A DNA stretch of 64,000 bases, from assembly GCA_002723155.1 (NCBI GenBank), contig PBNO01000015.1, forward strand, positions 1-64,000, read 5' to 3'. The position numbers and the translations under genes were made by a program. Under the pieces are notes generated by a model that did not search any database, was not told where the DNA came from, and saw only the letters and a program-made list of their open reading frames with translations. Positions 16,352 through 24,536 of this stretch are shown here, piece by piece; position 1 is the first letter of the stretch; every line of letters begins with the position of its first letter. Source of the DNA: Ponticaulis sp. (GTDB lineage: Bacteria; Pseudomonadota; Alphaproteobacteria; Caulobacterales; Hyphomonadaceae).

Positions 16352-16509
16352 AGATCTCCACATTTGTATCAATATGATATATTTTATTTGTTAACTTTTC
16401 GTTAACCAAGCGTAATGGCTTTAACTGCACGGCTTCCCATGAAGCTATGTTTTACCCGCGAATTTGAAATACTTGATGAGAATTAGCGACGCCTCGCTAT
16501 AATGCCGTA
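16352..16509. promoter_or_regulatory. Divergent AT-rich promoter region
   Basis: This gap separates the leftward coiled-coil gene from the rightward AbiEii-like cassette. Two copies of GTTAAC (16390-16395 and 16401-16406) are separated by five bases and extended by TTG / CCAA, forming an inverted repeat typical of an operator. The surroundings (16369-16400) are very AT-rich. Confidence 0.4.
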
Positions 16510-17187
16510 ATGACGAATTCTACGCCACACAGACAGCATTTTGAGCCGAAGCTGGAGATACTCCCAGCGCCACAGCTGCGCCTTTGGCCCGAACTCAAGG
16601 ACACTCCTTCGATGTTCACCCTGTATGGTGGAACGGCACTCGCCCTGCATTATGGACATCGGGATTCAGTGGATTTCGACTTTTTCAGCAATTTCGATTT
16701 TGATCCAATGGAACTGAAGGAAAGTGTTCCTTACCTTCAGGACGCGCTCCTCATTCGCACTGCTGACAACACACTGGAATGCCGGGTGGATCGGGGAGGA
16801 CCAGTTTTAGTCTCTTTTTTTGGAGGCCGAAAGCTCCAAAAAGTGGAGCAACCCTTTTCAAGTACGGAGAATGATCTGGCGGTCGCGTCCCCCAGGGATG
16901 TATTGGCGACAAAGCTCAACACCATCCAGAAACGCGGCTCCGCAAAAGACTATATCGATATCGCAGCGGGCCTGAACGAAGGCTGGACGCTGGAACAAGG
17001 CTGTGAAGACGCGATCTCGGTTTGGGGGTACAGTTTCGAACCCATGACGTCGCTCAAAGCACTATGTAGCTTCAATGACATTCAGGGCGACCCGCTCCCA
17101 CAGAAGATACAAGAACAACTTCATTCCGCTGTGTACGCCGTGGATCTTTCAGCTCTGCCATCGCATGACCGAGGTATGGATTTGTAA
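16510..17187 (+). CDS. AbiEii-like nucleotidyltransferase (DUF1814 type)
   Basis: This 225-residue protein has the nucleotidyltransferase signature of the AbiEii/AbiGii toxin family. LYGGTALALHYGHR is followed by SVDFDFFS, where the two aspartates would bind metal. A later SPRDVLATKLNTIQKRGSAKDYIDI segment is also typical. Related toxins transfer nucleotides to tRNA or other targets and stop growth during phage attack. Unlike the AbiE pair at 26501-28133, there is no AbiEi antitoxin upstream. Two small genes follow instead, the first overlapping the stop by one base (TAATG). They are the likely antitoxin candidates. Confidence 0.78.
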   Translation: MTNSTPHRQHFEPKLEILPAPQLRLWPELKDTPSMFTLYGGTALALHYGHRDSVDFDFFSNFDFDPMELKESVPYLQDALLIRTADNTLECRVDRGGPVLVSFFGGRKLQKVEQPFSSTENDLAVASPRDVLATKLNTIQKRGSAKDYIDIAAGLNEGWTLEQGCEDAISVWGYSFEPMTSLKALCSFNDIQGDPLPQKIQEQLHSAVYAVDLSALPSHDRGMDL

Positions 17188-17477
17188 TGGCGGTCAAGCT
17201 TCAGATTACTCCCGAACTTGAGCGAGTTGCCAGAAATGTCGTTTGGTTCAGCGATCCCCAAATCATCCAGCGAGACCCAGTGTTTTTTTTGGCGCAAGTG
17301 ATGGGATATGGGACGAGTTCAGACGTGAGGACTGTTTGGGCACAGGTTGGACGCGAAGGCTTCAAGGAAGCCATGGAGCACCTGCCGAAAGGAATCCTCG
17401 ATGTGCGATCCATCCATTTTTGGGGCGTCATGACAGACGTCGATGTCACAGAGGCACTCAAACATGCGCGACCATAA
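17187..17477 (+). CDS. Small protein in the AbiEii-like cassette, putative antitoxin
   Basis: This 96-residue soluble protein starts at the base where the AbiEii-like gene stops (TAATG), so the two are translationally coupled. It contains an aromatic-rich segment around VVWFSDPQIIQRDPVFFLAQVMGYG and no named domain. Small partners after AbiEii-type toxins often neutralise them, hence the proposal. This is inferred from context only. Confidence 0.6.
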   Translation: MAVKLQITPELERVARNVVWFSDPQIIQRDPVFFLAQVMGYGTSSDVRTVWAQVGREGFKEAMEHLPKGILDVRSIHFWGVMTDVDVTEALKHARP

Positions 17478-17712
17478 TCGTACCGCCCTCCCCGAAGCGG
17501 ATATCCGGCAATGCTGGATCGACGTTGAGTCTTCCGCATGTCGGGACATCGCAATCGAAATTGAGGCCAAGATAGTAGACGGACAGGTGCTCGACGCTCG
17601 TGAGCTAAACACGCTGTCGCAAATGACTCAGGCCACCGACGTAAGATTGGACCAAGAGCGACAGATTGTGACCAAAGCCCGCCAAGATCCATCTATTGGG
17701 ATTGATATCTGA
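17464..17712 (+). CDS. Small hypothetical protein, third gene of the cassette
   Basis: Starting from ATG 17464 this gives 82 residues and overlaps the previous gene by 14 bases. A start at 17443 is also open. It is mostly helical and acidic to neutral, with no domain I can name. The chain of overlaps suggests one transcript 16510-17712. Its last 20 bases overlap the convergent gene 17693-18154. Confidence 0.5.
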   Translation: MRDHNRTALPEADIRQCWIDVESSACRDIAIEIEAKIVDGQVLDARELNTLSQMTQATDVRLDQERQIVTKARQDPSIGIDI

Positions 17713-18154
17713 GATAGATCATCAGCCCAACACCCGCGCCGACCAGCAGAAGAGACAGGAACACACCGACCGAAAGGCCCGTGAAGAACGTCTGGCGTTG
17801 CTTCTTCTTGTCATAGCTTGTTGTCGCCGTCTTGCCCTTGGCGGTTTCGGTCGCAACGCGAATTTGGCCGGACAGATGCTCGAGCGCTTTACGGTTCTCT
17901 TCCTTCAGCGTTCGCACCTCAGCAAACAGTTCGGCGACGATACTTGCGATATCGATGCTGAGGCCTTCCTGCGGTGTAGCAGAGCGTAAACCGTGAGCCG
18001 GAGCGGTTTCCTTCAGAAACCGGCTCAGCGTGCCAATAGAGGTCTCAACGCCTTGCTCTGAGCGAAGGCGATCGACGCAGTCTTTCAGCGACACGCCATC
18101 TCTACGCCAGGCGATAACAGCTGCGCTGTGCGGTTGTAAGTTCTCATAAGCCAT
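17693..18154 (-). CDS. Putative DNA-binding membrane-anchored protein next to the relaxase
   Basis: The 153-residue product has a helix-turn-helix-like N-terminus (DGVSLKDCVDRLRSEQG through SIGTLSRFLKE). A charged coiled region near 75-110 follows, then one C-terminal membrane helix (about 128-148, VGVFLSLLLVGAGVGLMIYL). This HTH plus tail-anchor layout is seen in accessory proteins encoded beside relaxases, where they may hold oriT at the membrane. It lies directly upstream of, and divergent from, the MobF relaxase, with a possible oriT between them. Function is inferred. Confidence 0.6.
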   Translation of the reverse strand: MAYENLQPHSAAVIAWRRDGVSLKDCVDRLRSEQGVETSIGTLSRFLKETAPAHGLRSATPQEGLSIDIASIVAELFAEVRTLKEENRKALEHLSGQIRVATETAKGKTATTSYDKKKQRQTFFTGLSVGVFLSLLLVGAGVGLMIYLRYQSQ

Positions 18155-18312
18155 AGGACGTTTTCAAAAGTTCAAAAATTGACCTTGTCGTTGCTTTTGG
18201 CAATGAATCAAGCGATTTTGAAACAGTTTTCAATCCTAAGCTAGCCTTAGGGGACATGTCTGCTATACAATTTTTAAGAACTTCTTAATACTTTTTAACT
18301 ACTTTAGGTTGT
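18155..18312. promoter_or_regulatory. Candidate origin of transfer and relaxase promoter region
   Basis: This 158-base AT-rich gap upstream of the MobF relaxase has several repeats. They are CCTAAG / CTTAGG around five bases (18235-18251), TTAAGAA / TTCTTAA around one base (18274-18288), and two nearby TTCAAAA copies before position 18182. Relaxase genes commonly sit next to their oriT, with inverted repeats flanking nic. I cannot identify the nic site itself. The repeats may also be operators for autoregulation. Confidence 0.45.
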
Positions 18313-21117
18313 GTGTTACGCTTAACGAAATCTCGTTCGTCGTCGGGAGCGGCAAACTATTTTCGCAATTCTCTGCGATCGGCGGACTATTATCTCGAGG
18401 GCAAAGACGTCGGTGGAGAGTGGCACGGCGTGGGGGCCGCACGGCTCGGGCTTGCCGGTAAGGTTCACGATAAAGACTTCATCGCCCTACTCGAGAACCG
18501 CACCCCACAGGGCGCAAAACTCACCGCACGGGACCGCGCGAACCGCGTGCCGATGATCGACTTCACATTCAATGCACCAAAGTCAGTCTCCCTGCTCTGG
18601 GCGCTTACAGAAGATGAGCGTCTGGCGACCGCTCACAAGCTCGCAGTCTCGGAGGCCATGGCAGAAGTCGAAGCCAATATGGAAACGCGTGTGCGCAAAG
18701 GGCGACACTTCAACACCGACAATGTCCGCAAGACCGGCAATATCATCTGGGCTGGATTCCATCATGATACGGCGCGACCTATTGACGGTTATCCCGACCC
18801 TCACCTGCACACTCATGCCGCTGTCATCAACGCGACTTGGGATGACGAAGAGCGCCAATGGAAAGCGGTCCAGATTGGCAATATCGCAGCAGAGCGAGAA
18901 TATTACGAAGCGGTTTATCTGGCCTCACTTGCACATCAGATGAAACGGCTTGGATTTGCCGTTGAGCGAAAGGGCAAATGGTGGGACCTGGCCGACATCC
19001 CCAAAACAATGCTCGACCGATATTCAAGACGCACCAAAGAAATCGAGGACAAGGCTGCCGAGCTTGGCGACCTGTCCGCTGCCCAGAAAGGCGCTTTGGG
19101 CGTCATGACACGCGATGCAAAAGACGAAGCCCTGTTCAGCAGCGATCTACACGCGGTCTGGAAATCCAAACTCCGCTTTGGCGAGAGTGAGCGCATAAAT
19201 GGTCTCGTCCGGAAGGCAGAGCGGCAGGGTAAAATCGGCCCAACACAGACTGTCACCTCCGCGTGGGAGCATGGATTATCACACGCCCTCGAACGCCAAT
19301 CGGTGGCCCACGAAAAGAAGGTCATGTCTGATGCGCTTCGTTTTGGCGCGGGCGATGTGAGAGTCGGAGACCTCAAGGCCGTCGCCAGCCTGTCGGGGAT
19401 TGTTCGAGGGCAAGTCAACGGTCGCGATGTCGTCACGACGAAAGACATGCTGGCCAAAGAGCAGGAAATGATTGCGCTCGCTCGGCGCGGAAAAATGGCC
19501 TGTCGGGCACTGGGGCATGGAAACTACGAAATCTCCAAGGACTATCTGAACGATAAGCAGCGAGCTGCCATACAGCATATCTGGAACAGCCGCGATCGGG
19601 TGATGGTGGTTCAAGGGGATGCCGGCGTCGGCAAAACCGCTGGGGTTTTGGCTGAGGCCGTCAATGGCCTTCATGCTCAAGGTATCAAGACAGCAAGCTT
19701 TGCTCCGGCGTCTGGAGCGGTCAGCGAACTCGAGCGCGAAGTGAATGCGCCCGCCTACACACTTGCCCGTTTGCTGGTGGATGAGAGCCTGCAACGGGAG
19801 CTAAGAGGCGCGGTCCTGGTCGTCGATGAGGCGGGGCAGATTGGGGTGCGGGATATGTGCACGCTTCTTCATATTGCTGAGGACAATGCCTGTCGGCTGG
19901 TCCTCACAGGAGATACCAAACAGCACGGCGCTGTCGCGGCGGGTGACGCCCTCCGTCTCCTTCAGGAGCGGGCGAACCTCAACACGGCGCAAGTTCAGGA
20001 AATCGTCCGTCAGAAAGGCGCTTACAAGCAAGCTGTTGATACAATCGCCAAGGGCGACCTGAAAGGCGGATGGAAACAGCTTGATGCGCTCGGAGCGATT
20101 AAGGAAATTGCGAGTGAGGAGCGGTTTACGCAAGCTGCAAACGACTATGTCGAGGCGGTCGCGAAAGGTCAGTCTGCGCTTGTCGTTGCACCGACCCATT
20201 GGGAGAAAGACAAAATCACTGGAGGCATTCGCAGTGGGCTGCGCGCGAAGAAGGCGCTCAGCGACGACGAAACCGCCGTGCTGCGCCTGAAGGACACCCG
20301 CTGGACTGAAGCGCAACGGCGAGATGCCTCGAACTACGAAGCGGGCATGGTTGTGAAGGCCTTCCAGAACATGCCCCATGGCGTCACCCGAGGAGACCGG
20401 ATGACCATCATGGGACGAGACGATAATGGTCAGCCGCTTGCAAGAACAGATGCGAGCAACATTTTTGCCCTACCGCTCGACAAAGCGTCAGACTTCAAAG
20501 TCTATGAGACAGAAGCATTGCCCCTCAGCTCGGGCGATTTGGTCCGCGTCACTGAGCAAGCTAAAGACCTTAGCGGTAAAAAGCTCGTGACGGGGCAATT
20601 GCTGAGCGTGAAGTCGATCAGCAAAAATGGACATATGTCGTTTGAAAACGGTATCGAGCTCAGCCCGAGTTTTGGTCATCTCGACTACGGCTATTGCTCG
20701 ACCTCTTATTCCTCGCAGGGACGCACCGTTGATACGGTCATTGCCTCAATGTCAGAGCAGAGCAGTCCCGCGATGTCATCCCAACAGTTCTACGTGACTG
20801 TCAGCAGAGGCAAGAGCAATATCCGCATCTACACTGACGACAAAGACGCCACCTTAGAAGCAATCAGCAAAAGCGGCGCGCGGGGATCTGCAATCGAACT
20901 TCAGGATGGATCACTGTCCTCCGATCTTGCCCCAACTGGCCGAAATAGCCGCGTCCAGGAACAAACAGATTTTGGGCTTCGCTATCGGGCCTTCCACGAG
21001 GCTCGCGCAGAACAAAGCCACGCGATTGGCAGGGCTGGCGCACGACCGATTGATCCAGCAATCGCAGCTCGCCAACATGCAGCTTATTCAAGCCAGGGGA
21101 TAGAGAATGACTTATGA
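18313..21117 (+). CDS. MobF-family conjugative relaxase-helicase (TrwC/TraI type)
   Basis: The 934-residue protein begins with a TrwC relaxase domain. Candidate nucleophile tyrosines are at 16 and 26-27 (AANYF and ADYYLEG), and the metal-binding histidine triad at 164, 166 and 168 (PDPHLHTHAAVIN). A RecD-like superfamily 1 helicase follows, with Walker A GDAGVGKT near 435-442, Walker B LVVDEAGQ near 500, and late motifs TSYSSQGRTVD and YVTVSRGK. It nicks oriT, stays covalently bound to the strand and unwinds it for export through a type IV channel. The start is GTG 18313, placed 13-16 residues before the first tyrosine as in the family. It is shorter at the C-terminus than F TraI. The next gene overlaps it by 11 bases. 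Confidence 0.93.
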   Translation: MLRLTKSRSSSGAANYFRNSLRSADYYLEGKDVGGEWHGVGAARLGLAGKVHDKDFIALLENRTPQGAKLTARDRANRVPMIDFTFNAPKSVSLLWALTEDERLATAHKLAVSEAMAEVEANMETRVRKGRHFNTDNVRKTGNIIWAGFHHDTARPIDGYPDPHLHTHAAVINATWDDEERQWKAVQIGNIAAEREYYEAVYLASLAHQMKRLGFAVERKGKWWDLADIPKTMLDRYSRRTKEIEDKAAELGDLSAAQKGALGVMTRDAKDEALFSSDLHAVWKSKLRFGESERINGLVRKAERQGKIGPTQTVTSAWEHGLSHALERQSVAHEKKVMSDALRFGAGDVRVGDLKAVASLSGIVRGQVNGRDVVTTKDMLAKEQEMIALARRGKMACRALGHGNYEISKDYLNDKQRAAIQHIWNSRDRVMVVQGDAGVGKTAGVLAEAVNGLHAQGIKTASFAPASGAVSELEREVNAPAYTLARLLVDESLQRELRGAVLVVDEAGQIGVRDMCTLLHIAEDNACRLVLTGDTKQHGAVAAGDALRLLQERANLNTAQVQEIVRQKGAYKQAVDTIAKGDLKGGWKQLDALGAIKEIASEERFTQAANDYVEAVAKGQSALVVAPTHWEKDKITGGIRSGLRAKKALSDDETAVLRLKDTRWTEAQRRDASNYEAGMVVKAFQNMPHGVTRGDRMTIMGRDDNGQPLARTDASNIFALPLDKASDFKVYETEALPLSSGDLVRVTEQAKDLSGKKLVTGQLLSVKSISKNGHMSFENGIELSPSFGHLDYGYCSTSYSSQGRTVDTVIASMSEQSSPAMSSQQFYVTVSRGKSNIRIYTDDKDATLEAISKSGARGSAIELQDGSLSSDLAPTGRNSRVQEQTDFGLRYRAFHEARAEQSHAIGRAGARPIDPAIAARQHAAYSSQGIENDL

Positions 21118-21502
21118 GACTGCGCGAGACCACATGGCCGACAGACGGCGTGATGCACGTCGAATGGAAAGAGACCTCGCCTTTACAACGCTTACCGATC
21201 CACGGCTCGGCAATCGAATTGGCTTTCGCTTCAGTAATGGGGCTATGCGCTCACTACCCTACATGCAGCTGATCGAGACCGAGTATAATACCGATGTCGG
21301 AATTATCATGAGTTTCATAGGACATAGGGTCACGCTCAGCGGAAGAAATCTGGCCACGCTATACCTGCGGATCGAAGAAGAGTTGATTTGCGAAATTATC
21401 GAACGCCACCAGCCTTACGATTTTCAGCCGACTGATTTTGAAGAACGCAACGCCTGGGAAAAGGCGACCTATATCGAGCAAATTGGCTGGGAGGTCATTT
21501 AA
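21107..21502 (+). CDS. Hypothetical protein coupled to the relaxase
   Basis: This 131-residue protein overlaps the relaxase stop by 11 bases, so it is probably translated with it. The N-terminus is strongly charged (DRRRDARRMERD). The centre and C-terminus are mixed alpha/beta without transmembrane segments, and I recognise no domain. An accessory role in transfer is suggested by coupling only. Confidence 0.6.
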   Translation: MTYETARDHMADRRRDARRMERDLAFTTLTDPRLGNRIGFRFSNGAMRSLPYMQLIETEYNTDVGIIMSFIGHRVTLSGRNLATLYLRIEEELICEIIERHQPYDFQPTDFEERNAWEKATYIEQIGWEVI

Positions 21503-21643
21503 CGCCAAAATCGAGGCAATTCCCGTAAATAATCTATTTATGATAGCGCATATATTGATAACAATCTGAATTTGCGCCCTATTGCTACCCACGGGAGATA
21601 TTTCTGATTTTTTCTAAAATCTGAAATTGTGGGGAGAGTGGCA

Positions 21644-22372
21644 ATGCGGAAATGGGCAATTTCAATTGGCGGAATGCTTGCGGCGATTTCGATGTGGGGA
21701 AGCGCTAGCGCCCAGAGTTTGGTACGGCAGGCAGACGAATCCTGCGGTGATACTGGCTCCGGATACTACATCAATAGATCCGTTAATTTCCCCAGCGACA
21801 CTCGATACAATCGATATGTCTGTGCCGACTTTTATTTAGGTGCAGGCCAAGTGGGCGTCGTCGCTATCAAACGCACCTCCGGCTCTATCGACCCCGACGT
21901 GCTCATCACTCCATTGTTTGATTCACCGGTTACCAGAGGTGAAACCACTGGCAACGAATTGGTCTTGTTCGGGGATGTCGGACGATCTGGTTGGTATAAC
22001 GTTGTTATCGGAGACTATTCGGGAAGCGGTGGCTCCATTAATTACGCGGTTCACCGTATCGATTTGACGGAAGTTGCAGGAGAGGCGTTACTTCAAACGC
22101 TGTTCAGCTTGGCAGCAGAAGAATTTGTTTGCCAGCTTTTTACTGGCCAATCCTGCTCAAACCTCTCCGACAGCGACCGCGACAACATAGGGCGCGGAGT
22201 TGGTATTATTGCCAGCACCGTTCAAGGACGAGACCTTACCGAGATTGGCCGGGCAGCACTAATTGACGAGCTTCTGAGGACCGTTGAGAGCGCGGGTTTA
22301 CCTCGAGAACTGCGGTCGTTCTTTTCGTCGTTCATTTCTAGTTTCGTGGACGACGTCTATCGATACTATTGA
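21644..22372 (+). CDS. Exported protein with PPC-like beta domain, unknown
   Basis: ATG 21644 follows GGGGAG at good spacing. The product has a signal peptide ending near SASAQ. Residues about 30-145 resemble the bacterial pre-peptidase C-terminal beta-sandwich: GSIDPDVLITPLFD, then GWYNVVIGDYSGSGGSINYAVHRI. About 100 helical residues follow. The mature part has four cysteines, as in the exported protein at 14767. I do not know its function. It may be a surface or periplasmic factor of the transfer module. The last seven bases overlap the convergent gene. Confidence 0.6.
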   Translation: MRKWAISIGGMLAAISMWGSASAQSLVRQADESCGDTGSGYYINRSVNFPSDTRYNRYVCADFYLGAGQVGVVAIKRTSGSIDPDVLITPLFDSPVTRGETTGNELVLFGDVGRSGWYNVVIGDYSGSGGSINYAVHRIDLTEVAGEALLQTLFSLAAEEFVCQLFTGQSCSNLSDSDRDNIGRGVGIIASTVQGRDLTEIGRAALIDELLRTVESAGLPRELRSFFSSFISSFVDDVYRYY

Positions 22373-22737
22373 GGCAAGTTTGGCGGGTTATTGGGGTCGC
22401 CAATGTTAATCCTTGGACCGATAGGCGCGTCAACGTTTCGCGCCTCCTCTAACTCGATTTGCTTCTGAAGGTCGGCCTCAGAGGGTTGACCGAAATTGAT
22501 CGAGAAGGTCGAGAAGAACTCACCCATGGCCTGCATAAGTTGCTGAACGATGTCTTCGCTGAAACCGCGCTGAACGAGAAAATCGGCAAATTTCTCAGGA
22601 AATCCGAGATTGAGTAGCTGACTTGATACGTGGCCAATCTTGCCAAGTTCGCCCTCTACCCGAAATTCTTCCGCGAGCTCCCTGATGGCTTCTTCGGTCA
22701 TTACTGGGCGTTCGTCTGGGTTCTGATCGTTACTCAT
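22366..22737 (-). CDS. Acidic hypothetical protein
   Basis: This 123-residue acidic protein has a disordered start, a helical middle (residues 15-85) and a Pro/Asn-rich tail. It has no signal peptide or known motif. It is the last of three leftward genes (23992-24453, 22796-23995, this one) likely forming an operon divergent from the coupling-protein gene. Function unknown. Confidence 0.5.
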   Translation of the reverse strand: MSNDQNPDERPVMTEEAIRELAEEFRVEGELGKIGHVSSQLLNLGFPEKFADFLVQRGFSEDIVQQLMQAMGEFFSTFSINFGQPSEADLQKQIELEEARNVDAPIGPRINIGDPNNPPNLPQ

Positions 22738-22795
22738 CTCATCAATAGTCTTGTTTACACCATTGATATCATACAGATTTATTATCGTTCTTCAA

Positions 22796-23995
22796 TCAAT
22801 CTCTCAGAATCTCATAGGCCAGAACATTGATCGTGTCGTCGAACCACACGTTCACGAGTTCTTCTGAGCGCTCACAGGCAAGACCCGACCAGCCATCGAT
22901 TGTCACATCCAACCCCTCATTAACGGCTTCGATAAAGTCGGGACGCTGAAGGTTTTCGGAATTCTCAGAGATCAGAGTTTCTGTAAGCACCGCGCCCGCA
23001 ATCCCAACGACTGCGCCAATCGCGGTTCCACCTCCAGGTTCAACGAATGTACCAATCGCTCCTCCACCTTCTGCTGCTGCCAGCTCAGTTCCTATTCCAG
23101 TGATGACGTTGGCTACGAGTGGCAGAAATGTTTCCAGAAACACAGCTTCAATCGCTGGTGCGAGCACGTAATAACTAAGCGCACCCCCTGCGACATCGGC
23201 GACAGCAGTAAAGACGGCCTCGGTTGGCGCACCTTCTGCGGAATAATAGGGTGACTTCCAGTGCTCTGGATCCCAGTCCAGATCGACTTGGAGTATCTCT
23301 TCGACATCCGGCTCATCGAGCAAGGTCGTGTTTTCCGCTATATAGGCCTGGAATTGTCTATCGAGATAACTCATCTCGCGGACATAGCGCTCATGCGCCC
23401 TCAGGATGGATCGGCGAAGTCGCTCCTGAATAATCGGGTCTCGTATTTCTGGGCGCAACACCGTTCGCTCATATCGAAGCATGAACTTCTTTCTGACAGC
23501 CTGCTTTCCTTCTTCAGACACATCTTCGATGTCCAGAGACAGAACAGAGCCAATCATTTGCCCAGCGGCGGTTGCGAGATAATCGTATTTTCTGTTCCAG
23601 GAAAAATGCCAATCCGCGAAGTCATCGACGTCATTGTCACGAGACTGAAAGGCAACCTCAAAATCATCCCGAATATCTTCACACAGGCGCTCTAGCTGCA
23701 CCCGCCGTTCACTTTCTAGTCGCTCAATAAGTTGGTTGATAAAGGATTCCGTCTCGCCCTCATTCGCCAGTACATAGAAGGTCTGTCCGTTTACGTTGGT
23801 AAGGCGCATTGGGACATTGCGATTTGACTGGCGCTCAGTATCAACGGTGATCGTTGAATCGCCCGGATGAACGGGCTGGCGATGATAGGCGTCTTCACGC
23901 GCTTCATTTATGCGCGCATAGACAATCGGTCCTGCATAAACACAAGCGATCACGAAAAAACCGAGCCCCATCCATTTCAGAAGCTCTTTGATCAC
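22796..23995 (-). CDS. Membrane protein with glycine-rich hydrophobic C-terminal region
   Basis: The 399-residue product has one N-terminal membrane helix (about 7-27) and a long helical, charged middle (70-250). It then has an alanine/glycine-rich hydrophobic region (about 260-345), with GGGAIGTF and GGGTAIGAVVGIAG resembling glycine-zipper membrane segments. The ATG overlaps the upstream stop (ATGA), so it is coupled to the gene at 23992-24453. The layout could suit an envelope pore, a transfer-channel component or a bacteriocin-like membrane-active protein. I do not recognise the family. Confidence 0.55.
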   Translation of the reverse strand: MIKELLKWMGLGFFVIACVYAGPIVYARINEAREDAYHRQPVHPGDSTITVDTERQSNRNVPMRLTNVNGQTFYVLANEGETESFINQLIERLESERRVQLERLCEDIRDDFEVAFQSRDNDVDDFADWHFSWNRKYDYLATAAGQMIGSVLSLDIEDVSEEGKQAVRKKFMLRYERTVLRPEIRDPIIQERLRRSILRAHERYVREMSYLDRQFQAYIAENTTLLDEPDVEEILQVDLDWDPEHWKSPYYSAEGAPTEAVFTAVADVAGGALSYYVLAPAIEAVFLETFLPLVANVITGIGTELAAAEGGGAIGTFVEPGGGTAIGAVVGIAGAVLTETLISENSENLQRPDFIEAVNEGLDVTIDGWSGLACERSEELVNVWFDDTINVLAYEILRD

Positions 23996-24453
23996 CGGTT
24001 GATGTCTCCGTGAGATTGGTCGATCCCATGCTGTTGTTCCTGGCCGTAAGATGCTTGATGATAGCTTGCGCCTCCCGTCGCCTGGTCAAAGGCACTCGGT
24101 TGAGCTGGTGCGGACACCTGTAGAGACTGCGTCGGCCCCATTCCATTGTTGAGATCGTGCGTGTCATGGATCGAGCCGGGCTGAGCATAGGTCTCAATCG
24201 TTTGGCTATGTATCGAAGGCTGATTTTCCGGCGACACGCTGTGGCCTGCATTGCCAAAACCCCTAGATTCATAGAGGCCGTGCCCATAGTTTCCGGTTTG
24301 GGACTTACCGAACCATCCTTCTTCAACGACGGTTTGCCGGATATCATTTATTGCTCTGGAAAACTCTCTTGTCGCAGCTGCAAGTTCTTTCTGCGTATTT
24401 GATGCAACCCGTGCCATTTCCTGACTTTGCTGCCCACTCATCGGTCTCGGCAT
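23992..24453 (-). CDS. Low-complexity Gln/Ser/Gly/His-rich protein
   Basis: ATG 24453 follows GGGGA, giving about 153 residues. The first 50 residues look helical (SQEMARVASNTQKELAAATR). The rest is rich in Gln, Ser, Gly, His and Tyr and probably disordered. It heads the leftward three-gene set, whose second gene overlaps it in an ATGA, and it is divergent from the coupling-protein gene 84 bases away. Function unknown. Confidence 0.5.
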   Translation of the reverse strand: MPRPMSGQQSQEMARVASNTQKELAAATREFSRAINDIRQTVVEEGWFGKSQTGNYGHGLYESRGFGNAGHSVSPENQPSIHSQTIETYAQPGSIHDTHDLNNGMGPTQSLQVSAPAQPSAFDQATGGASYHQASYGQEQQHGIDQSHGDINR

Positions 24454-24536
24454 AAGATTTCCCCTACATCTAGTTGATGTACTGACTTTATTTTCTCTCA
24501 GGTTTTGCGTTACAGCAACCTTACGGGGGAATTTTG

